A stretch of 20,318 bases of DNA from JBDTNQ01 sp039933635 (GTDB taxonomy: Bacteria; Acidobacteriota; Vicinamibacteria; Vicinamibacterales; SCN-69-37): assembly GCA_039933635.1 (NCBI GenBank), contig JBDTNQ010000079.1:1-20318 (forward strand). Reading direction: 5' to 3'. A model generated the notes under the pieces. That model saw nothing but the letters and a program-made list of their open reading frames with translations. It did not search any database and was not told where the DNA came from. Both the position numbers and the translations under genes were made by a program. Every line of letters starts with the position of its first letter. Position 1 is the first letter of the stretch. This document shows positions 15,039 through 20,318 of the stretch, piece by piece.

Positions 15039-17507
15039 CTAGTGACTCACGCTGGCGGTCTGCATCGTCTTTGGCACCGTCACGGCTTCACCGCGGCGGG
15101 ACTGGAACGGCAGACTCTCGACCACGGACATGACCAGCGTCTGGAAACCGTAACCGGACGCCGCGAGTTCCTTGGTGATCCGGTTCACGGTGGGCCGGTC
15201 GTAGCGCGCGAGGCCGCGGCCGAGCGCGTAGGTCAGCATCTTCTCGGTGAGGCAGTGCGCGAAGTCCGGAAGCATCCCGCTGAGGACCTGACGCATTTCG
15301 GCCGGGGTCGAGAAGGATTTCCCGCTCGGCAGCACGCCGCTCGAATCCACGGGGAACGCGCCATCCTGCGTGCGCCACTTGCCGATCGCATCGTAGTTCT
15401 CGAGCGCGAACCCAAGCGGATCCATGCGCGAGTGACATGACGCGCAGATGGGGTTCGATCGATGTTTTTCCATCTGCTGGCGCAGGGACGCGGCCGTGCC
15501 CACCGAGGCCTCATCGAGCGCCGGCACGTTGGGCGGCGGGGGCGGGGGCGGCGTGCCCAGGATGTTCTGCAGGATGTATTTGCCGCGGATGACGACCGAG
15601 GTGCGGGTCGGATAGCTGGAGACCGCCAGGACGCTGCCCTGGCCCAGCACACCGCCGCGCTGATCGGTCACCAGATCGACCTTCCTGAACTCCGGCCCCT
15701 TCACGCCCTCGATCCCGTAGTAGTTGGCGAGGAACTCGTTGAGGAAGGTATACCGCGCGTTGATGAACTCGGTGATCGGCCGGTTCTCACGCAGGATCGT
15801 GTCGAAGAACATGCGCGTTTCCGTCTTCATCGCGTCGCGCAGATCCGGCCCCCACGCCGGGAACTTCTGGGGATCCGGTTTGATGCTGTCCAGGTTTCGA
15901 ATCTCGAGCCACTGTCCCGCGAAGTTCTCCGCCATCGCGGACGACTTCGGATCCGCGAGCATACGTTTCACCTGCGCATCGAGCACCTTCGGGGCACTCA
16001 ACTGACGACGTTCCGCCAAGCCGAGCAGCACATCATCTGGCATCGAATTCCAGAGGAAGTAGCTCAGCCGCGAGGCCAGCTCCACGTCCGAGATCCGATG
16101 GATCGCGTTCGGATCGGTCGGCTTCGGATCGCGCTCGATGTGGAACAGGAAGTGCGGCGACACGAGCATCGCCTGAATCGCCAGCGCGATGCCCTGCTCG
16201 GTCGACTCGCCCTCGGCTTTCGCCATCGCCACGAACTTGGTCAGCGCCGCGACTTCCGCGCGCGTGACGGGGCGACGATAGGCGCGCCTCGCCAGCGTCG
16301 AGAGGATCTTGTCGACACAGACCGCGCCGGTCTTCGGATCGCAGATCAGGATCTTCGCGCGGCTGGGCTTCGGATCTTTCGGCACGAAAGGTCCGACCAC
16401 GGTCACCGAGCCGATCCATTTGTTCAACGTGTCTTTGTAGATCTCATCCTTGCCCAGCGTCTTGACGAACCCGTCGTCGATGAACCCGAGCCGAAGCGTG
16501 TGATCGCCTTCCGGTACCGGCACGCGAATCTGCTCTTCCGAGTACGGGTTGAAGTACACAAGGCCTGACGGCTTCGTTTCGATGGCCGTCGTGTACGCCA
16601 GTTTTCCGTCCACCCAGAGGCCGAGCATCACGGGCTTCGCGTCCTTCGCACGTTGGCCTGGCAGGCCGATCCGGAGGTCGTAGTCAGCGTCGAAGTCGAA
16701 GCGGTGCGTGGCCTCGACACTGCTCGGATCCAGACGCCGGAGATTCTTGTACCGGAGGCTGTATTCAACCTCCACGGGCTTCGGCAGCGGCTCAGCCGAG
16801 ATGGCGCGCTCGGCAATGCGACCAGCAGCCGACAGGTATTTCTCCATCAACACCGGGGAGACCGTGAGGATGTCGCCGATGTTGTCGAAGCCCTCGCCCG
16901 AGTCGTCGGTCGGGAAGTTCCTGTCCGCCCGGAAGTCGATCGCCAGCAGGTCGCGAATCGTGTTCGTGTATTCCGATCGGTTCAGGCGCCGCGCCGTCAC
17001 CCGGCCCGGATCGGGCGCAATCAACGCGTCCTGGCGATCGAATTCCGTCTCGAGATACGCAATCAGCGCCTTGACCTGCGCGTCCGGCCGCTCGACGTCC
17101 TTCGGCGGCATCTCGCCTGACTTCAGCTTTGTCAGGATCTTGTCCCACGTGTCCCGATCGGACGCGATCGTCTCAACGTTGTAGAACGGCCCCAGATCGA
17201 GATTGCCCGCCAGCTCGAACTCGTTGTGGCACTGCCCGCAGGTGTCCGTGAAGAGCGACTCGGTCACGGCCTGAAACGCTGCGGCATTGGGCGCGGCCGG
17301 AGCTGCAGGCGCCGCCGGCTTGGGCGCGGCAGCGGCCGCCGCCATTTTCTGCGGCGCGGGACCCGCCGGCCGTACGGGAGTGGCTGGTTTCACGGCCGGC
17401 GTCGCGGGCCGGGCCGGGGCGGGCGGCGCCTGCGACTTCATGCCGACGGCCGTACACAAGACGGCAACGGTGGTTCCGACGATGAGGCTGGTGAGTTTCA
17501 CTCGCAT
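15039..17507 (-). CDS. Secreted DUF1587/1595/1592/1588/1585 cytochrome c-like protein
   Basis: An 822-residue exported protein: signal peptide (1 to about 25), an Ala/Pro-rich linker (26-75), then a cytochrome c-like domain with heme motif CGQCH (90-94) and probable Met ligand in GEMPP (Met133). In order follow DUF1587 (about 172-236), a beta-rich carbohydrate-binding-like part (about 245-375), DUF1595 (about 395-457), DUF1592 (about 470-600), DUF1588 (about 615-715) and DUF1585 (about 735-805). DUF1588 holds a second CxxCH (CASCH, 688-692). A seven-proline run sits at 653-659. The family abounds in Planctomycetes, Verrucomicrobia and Acidobacteria beside DUF1552 proteins; a role in periplasmic redox or polymer breakdown is suspected, not shown. 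The Shine-Dalgarno AGGGA (17513-17517) lies 5 bases before the ATG. It is last in the operon. Confidence 0.92.
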   Translation of the reverse strand: MRVKLTSLIVGTTVAVLCTAVGMKSQAPPAPARPATPAVKPATPVRPAGPAPQKMAAAAAAPKPAAPAAPAAPNAAAFQAVTESLFTDTCGQCHNEFELAGNLDLGPFYNVETIASDRDTWDKILTKLKSGEMPPKDVERPDAQVKALIAYLETEFDRQDALIAPDPGRVTARRLNRSEYTNTIRDLLAIDFRADRNFPTDDSGEGFDNIGDILTVSPVLMEKYLSAAGRIAERAISAEPLPKPVEVEYSLRYKNLRRLDPSSVEATHRFDFDADYDLRIGLPGQRAKDAKPVMLGLWVDGKLAYTTAIETKPSGLVYFNPYSEEQIRVPVPEGDHTLRLGFIDDGFVKTLGKDEIYKDTLNKWIGSVTVVGPFVPKDPKPSRAKILICDPKTGAVCVDKILSTLARRAYRRPVTRAEVAALTKFVAMAKAEGESTEQGIALAIQAMLVSPHFLFHIERDPKPTDPNAIHRISDVELASRLSYFLWNSMPDDVLLGLAERRQLSAPKVLDAQVKRMLADPKSSAMAENFAGQWLEIRNLDSIKPDPQKFPAWGPDLRDAMKTETRMFFDTILRENRPITEFINARYTFLNEFLANYYGIEGVKGPEFRKVDLVTDQRGGVLGQGSVLAVSSYPTRTSVVIRGKYILQNILGTPPPPPPPNVPALDEASVGTAASLRQQMEKHRSNPICASCHSRMDPLGFALENYDAIGKWRTQDGAFPVDSSGVLPSGKSFSTPAEMRQVLSGMLPDFAHCLTEKMLTYALGRGLARYDRPTVNRITKELAASGYGFQTLVMSVVESLPFQSRRGEAVTVPKTMQTASVSH

Positions 17508-17523
17508 TCGCTTCCCTGCCCGT

Positions 17524-18642
17524 CTATGGCGTGGGCGGCTTCGGGTCCGCCGGTTTGGGCGTTTGCGCCGGCGGCTGTTGCTGCTGTTGTTGTTGCTGCT
17601 GGGCGGCCGCGGCGGCTGCGGCTGCGGCGGCCGGATTCCCGCGTCCGCCGCGACCGGGCCGTGGCGCGGGCTGGGCCGACACCATGTCGCGGTAGAGCTT
17701 GATGACGCGGTCTTTCTGCGCGGGGTCCGCGATCAGGTACCGATGCTTGCCACCGGCGCTCGGCGTGAACTGCGTGCGTCCGTCATCGAGCACACTGATC
17801 GTGCCGGGCTCAGACAGCTTGAAATACCCATCGTCCGGATGGACGGCCTGAACCATCGCCGCGAGCGCAGTGGCCGGCGCGTCGTACGGCATCGCCTTGA
17901 ATGCGCGATAGGCGTCCGCAATGGGATGAGCCGGTGACCAGGCGAAATCGCTCTCGATGCTTGCGCCGGGATACGGCAGGGCAAGGCCGATCTCGGTCCC
18001 GACGGCGACGAGCGCGGTGGGCCATTCCCCGAACACTTTCCGCGCAGCGGCGATATCGCTCTTAATCGTAGCGTCGGTCCCTGCCGGAAACGCGCCGGCG
18101 GCGACCACGAGTTGCGCCACCTTGGCCGCGATTTGCGGGCGAGCACCGTAGAGCCCCAGCAACCGCGCAGCACCAGTCATTGGACCAGCGACCACGATGC
18201 TCGCGTTGCCGTCGTTCTGGGCGAGCAGCATATTGCGGATCAACACGGCGTTGTCGGCCGTGTCGAGCACGCGGCTGACGCCTGTCGTGTATTGGGGAGC
18301 ACCCTCGGCGGTCTTCTTCGCGAGGATGGCCGCGAGCGGCGGGTCGTCGGTGGTAAACGACGCGCCTTCGGGCATGCCGACCATGCCATCGGGGTTGCCC
18401 CCGACGCCACCGCCGGGTCCGGCAATGGCGCGACCGCTGTAGAACGCGATCGCCACATCGGCGAGCTGTGCCGCTTTGAGGCTGGGCCGGGAGATCGCGA
18501 GCGCGATCTTCCGGGCCTCACCTTTGGCGATGAACCCGTTGAGCATCGCCACCGCGAGCAGGGCGTCGATACGGTTCCCGAGGTCGCCCTCGAAGGCGAT
18601 CCCGAGAGGCGGCTTCGCGGCAGCGCCGCGTCCAGCTTGCAT
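17524..18642 (-). CDS. Degenerate nucleoside-hydrolase-like protein with Ala/Gln/Pro tail
   Basis: This 372-residue protein resembles inosine-uridine nucleoside hydrolases. FEGDLGNRIDALLAV (17-31) stands where active enzymes have DTDxGxDDAxAL, SIVVAGPMTGAARLL (148-162) matches the GPLTNLA region, and MPYDAPATALAAM (251-263) matches the HDPLAxA region. Asp20, Asp26 and Asp254 remain, but the first Asp is Glu18, the catalytic His is Tyr253, and the E-F-N ribose-binding block is absent. It may be a binding protein or act on another substrate. The C-terminus is low complexity: Gly/Arg-rich, then Ala10, Gln9 and Pro/Lys-rich. No signal peptide is visible, unlike both neighbours, and an in-frame stop lies 27 bases upstream. 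The start has GGAG 9 bases before it. It lies between the DUF1552 gene (22 bases) and the cytochrome gene (16 bases). Confidence 0.75.
   Translation of the reverse strand: MQAGRGAAAKPPLGIAFEGDLGNRIDALLAVAMLNGFIAKGEARKIALAISRPSLKAAQLADVAIAFYSGRAIAGPGGGVGGNPDGMVGMPEGASFTTDDPPLAAILAKKTAEGAPQYTTGVSRVLDTADNAVLIRNMLLAQNDGNASIVVAGPMTGAARLLGLYGARPQIAAKVAQLVVAAGAFPAGTDATIKSDIAAARKVFGEWPTALVAVGTEIGLALPYPGASIESDFAWSPAHPIADAYRAFKAMPYDAPATALAAMVQAVHPDDGYFKLSEPGTISVLDDGRTQFTPSAGGKHRYLIADPAQKDRVIKLYRDMVSAQPAPRPGRGGRGNPAAAAAAAAAAQQQQQQQQQPPAQTPKPADPKPPTP
17575..17631 (-). repeat. Codon repeat encoding Ala10-Gln9
   Basis: Nine Gln codons (17575-17601) and ten Ala codons (17602-17631) follow one another. CAG and CAA are mixed, as are GCC, GCG and GCA, so this is not a pure trinucleotide run. 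That points to selection for the amino-acid tract rather than recent slippage. Confidence 0.8.
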
Positions 18643-18664
18643 GCCTTCAGACTCCGGAGGAACG

Positions 18665-20008
18665 CTACGTCAGGCTCGCGGGATCGAGCGGACCCGAAGC
18701 GTCCCCGAAATTCTCGATGTGGACGCCCATCCGCTCCATCAGCGTCATCTGGAAGTTGCACATCGGTGTTTCCTTCCGGTAGATGATGCGGCGGCCCGGC
18801 TTGAAGTGATTTCCACCGCGGCCAATGAGCAACGTCGGCAGATCTTCATGCAGATGGCGATTGCCATCCGACAGACCGGCGCCGTAGACGATCATCGAGT
18901 TGTCGAGCAGGTTCGAGTCGCCTTCCTTGATCGACTTCAGGTTCCCGAGGAAGCCGGCGAGTTGCTTGGTGTGGTACTCGTTGATCTGCGTCACCTTCTC
19001 CATCAGATCCGGCTTGCCCTGGTGGTGCGTGCAGGGATGGTGGCCGTCCGAGATCCCGATCTCGCGGTAGGAACGGCTCGTGCCCTCGCGCGTCATGAGG
19101 AACGTGGCGACGCGCGTCAGGTCCGCCTGGAACGCGATCGCGAGCATGTCGCTCATGAGCTTGAAGTGCTCGCTGAAGTCCGGCGGCACGCCGTACGGCT
19201 TGGTCATGCCGGGATCGATCGCGACGTTCTCGCGCTCGGCCTTCTCGAGCTGGCGTTCCACTTCACGAATCGACGACAGATACTCTTCGAGCTTCCGCTT
19301 GTCGGTGGGCCCGAGTGAGCTCTGGAGGCGGTGCGTGTCTGAGGTGACGAAGTCGAGAATGCTCCGGCGATAGCGCGCCTGACGCACCGTTTCCTCAGGA
19401 CTCAGGACGACGCCATTGCCGAAGAGCCGTTCGAACAGCGCGCGCGGATCGAGAATCGGCGGCAGGGGTTGCGTCTCGCTCTTCCACGCGAGGTTGTTCG
19501 TGTAGGCGCACGAATAGCCGGAATCGCAGTCGCCGGCCTGGCGCGAGTCGTCCATGCCGAGCTCCAGCGAGGCAAAGCGGGTCTGATTGCCGATCTGGTT
19601 GGCGATGAGCTGATCGCACGAGACACTCGCCTTGATGTCGATCGTCGTCTTGCGCACCTGAATGCCGGTGAGGTACGACCCGGCGCATCGGCCGTGGTCG
19701 CCCGCGCCGTCGAGCAGCGCACGACCGCTGTTGTGCGTCAGGTTGCCGATCTGAATCATGTCGTTCCGGAACGGCTCGAGCGGCTTCATCACGCGGGGGA
19801 ACGCGCCGAACGCGCCTTCCTGCTCGATATTCCAGTTCTTCATGTCGATGCCGTTCGGCACGTACATGAAGGCGAGCCGGACGGGCGCCGTCGGCGCCGC
19901 GGCAAACGCGGGCGTCATGGCGTCAAGAAACGGAAGACCAACAGCGGCCGCTCCCATCCCGCGCAGGAACGTCCGGCGCGGAATCGACTTGCCAGTGACG
20001 AATGACAT
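18665..20008 (-). CDS. Tat-exported DUF1552 protein
   Basis: From ATG 20008 the protein has 447 residues. It starts with a twin-arginine signal: IPRRTFLRGMGAAAVGLPFL (Arg11-Arg12), ending near AFAAA. The mature part matches DUF1552: LAFMYVPNGIDMKNW, GNLTHNSGRALLDGAGDHGRCAGSYLTG, ASLELGMDDSRQAGDCDSGYSCAYTNNLAWKS, ISDGHHPCTHHQGKPD and SMIVYGAGLSDGNRHLHEDLPTLLIGRGG. The conserved Asp/His clusters recall the alkaline phosphatase/sulfatase-like DUF1501 family. Tat export implies folding, perhaps with a cofactor, before transport to the periplasm. It is the first recognised gene of the operon with the nucleoside-hydrolase-like and DUF1592 genes. An in-frame GTG at 20014 would add two residues, but it overlaps the Shine-Dalgarno sequence, so the ATG is preferred. 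Confidence 0.92.
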   Translation of the reverse strand: MSFVTGKSIPRRTFLRGMGAAAVGLPFLDAMTPAFAAAPTAPVRLAFMYVPNGIDMKNWNIEQEGAFGAFPRVMKPLEPFRNDMIQIGNLTHNSGRALLDGAGDHGRCAGSYLTGIQVRKTTIDIKASVSCDQLIANQIGNQTRFASLELGMDDSRQAGDCDSGYSCAYTNNLAWKSETQPLPPILDPRALFERLFGNGVVLSPEETVRQARYRRSILDFVTSDTHRLQSSLGPTDKRKLEEYLSSIREVERQLEKAERENVAIDPGMTKPYGVPPDFSEHFKLMSDMLAIAFQADLTRVATFLMTREGTSRSYREIGISDGHHPCTHHQGKPDLMEKVTQINEYHTKQLAGFLGNLKSIKEGDSNLLDNSMIVYGAGLSDGNRHLHEDLPTLLIGRGGNHFKPGRRIIYRKETPMCNFQMTLMERMGVHIENFGDASGPLDPASLT

Positions 20009-20010
20009 GC

Positions 20011-20157
20011 TCACTCCTTCTTCACGTAACGCTTCACGTCACGCTTCACGTCGTGCGTGCGCGGAACCGCTTCCAGCGCGTCGATATCATATGCCGTCCG
20101 ATAATGGCACGCGCCACCCCCGATGCGGCAGAAACCGACCCCACGACAGGCCGGCAC
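20011..20157 (-). CDS. Possible 48-aa ORF coupled to the DUF1552 gene (doubtful)
   Basis: From GTG 20157 a minus-strand frame encodes 48 residues. The N-terminal half holds four closely placed Cys or Cys/His positions (PACRGVGFCRIGGGACHYR); the tail is charged (THDVKRDVKRYVKKE), its DVKR repeats coming from the 12-bp DNA repeats. The TGA lies two bases before the DUF1552 ATG, and its last codons carry the AAGGAG used by that gene, as in coupled genes. Against it: no Shine-Dalgarno sequence, weaker third-position GC than its neighbours, no recognised homology, and a TATGAT hexamer (20086-20091) inside it that could be a promoter -10 instead. It may be only a leader region. Confidence 0.25.
   Translation of the reverse strand: MPACRGVGFCRIGGGACHYRTAYDIDALEAVPRTHDVKRDVKRYVKKE
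20014..20019 (-). promoter_or_regulatory. Shine-Dalgarno sequence of the DUF1552 gene
   Basis: AAGGAG on the minus strand lies 5 bases before the ATG at 20008, an ideal spacing. It is the clearest ribosome binding site in the window and excludes the GTG at 20014 as start. Confidence 0.75.
20020..20055. repeat. Three tandem 12-bp repeats in the DUF1552 leader
   Basis: Units CTTCACGTAACG (20020-20031), CTTCACGTCACG (20032-20043) and CTTCACGTCGTG (20044-20055) stand head to tail. On the minus strand they read as ACGTGAAG-type direct repeats directly before the Shine-Dalgarno sequence. They could bind a regulator, or be coding (four codons per unit) if the small ORF here is real. Confidence 0.75.
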
Positions 20158-20318
20158 ACGACTCGCTAGGAACGCTTCAGAGTAACGCGGAACGGGTACT
20201 TGAGGTTAGCGATTACCGGATGGATTCTGCACCTTTGTGCACGAATCGCTCCCCCGCAATGGTGACACCACTCGCCAGCCTGTCACACAGGTCAGCCGTC
20301 CCTCAGTTGGAGCCCCGG
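20158..20318. other. Intergenic stretch with weak hairpins
   Basis: No convincing gene is seen upstream of the DUF1552 operon. Two small inverted repeats occur: TGCAC/GTGCA around CTTT (20228-20241) and GTGACA/TGTCAC (20262-20286). The window ends in GGAGCCCCGG (20309-20318), identical to the left arm of the palindrome at 10541-10550. A plus-strand ATG at 20259 opens 20 codons to the window end, without support. Confidence 0.5.

Noticed and set aside
15462..16568. 368-codon plus-strand frame opposite the DUF1592 gene
   Set aside because: Antisense shadow, Arg/His-rich and without motif, while the minus-strand gene has every expected domain.
17575..17631. Expanded trinucleotide microsatellite
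   Set aside because: The codons are mixed, so this is a protein-level tract rather than a pure DNA slippage repeat.
20259..20318. Start of a plus-strand gene at the right edge
   Set aside because: Only 20 open codons, no Shine-Dalgarno or promoter, and no recognisable sequence.

Overview
The window is GC-rich and gene-dense, with many overlapping or near-touching genes. A Tat-exported DUF1552 protein next to a DUF1587/1595/1592/1588/1585 cytochrome-like protein, a zinc-ribbon Ser/Thr kinase and the alpha-E/ATP-grasp/transglutaminase set together suggest an Acidobacteriota chromosome, probably of Vicinamibacteria type. This placement is inferred from gene content; no rRNA or other phylogenetic marker is present. 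I see no tRNA, rRNA, CRISPR array, transposase or phage gene.

Left part, plus strand (1-4960): the 3' part of a YbiT-type ABC-F ATPase, then a small DUF4149 membrane protein. An 8-bp-arm palindrome and a consensus sigma70-type promoter follow. That promoter precedes a three-gene operon: circularly permuted ATP-grasp protein, alpha-E protein and transglutaminase-like protein. This set is widely conserved and predicted to make or modify peptide/amide bonds; its substrate is unknown.

Middle part (4961-10496): an intergenic stretch of degenerate CATCGG/CCGATG repeats in inverted orientation runs into the start of an NAD-type isocitrate dehydrogenase gene. After it come a short PlsB-like acyltransferase, proline dehydrogenase, a short-chain dehydrogenase and a CCA-adding enzyme. 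The last four lie within a few bases of each other or overlap and are probably one transcript.

Next (10497-15016): a REP-like hairpin, a small outer-membrane-type protein, and two minus-strand genes: a membrane Ser/Thr kinase with an N-terminal zinc ribbon, and a methyltransferase whose usual catalytic His is replaced. The methyltransferase is divergent from a secreted seven-repeat RCC1 propeller protein.

Right part, minus strand (15039-20157): an operon transcribed in the order (possible 48-aa ORF) - Tat-exported DUF1552 protein - degenerate nucleoside-hydrolase-like protein with Ala10/Gln9 tail - secreted two-CxxCH DUF1592-family protein. This is the least understood and most interesting part. 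The remaining 160 bases hold only weak hairpins and the first arm of what may be a second copy of the REP-like element.

A recurrent regulatory theme is a -10-like hexamer ending only 5-9 bases before the start codon in several genes. This would give leaderless or nearly leaderless mRNAs, whereas the right-hand operon uses clear Shine-Dalgarno sequences.
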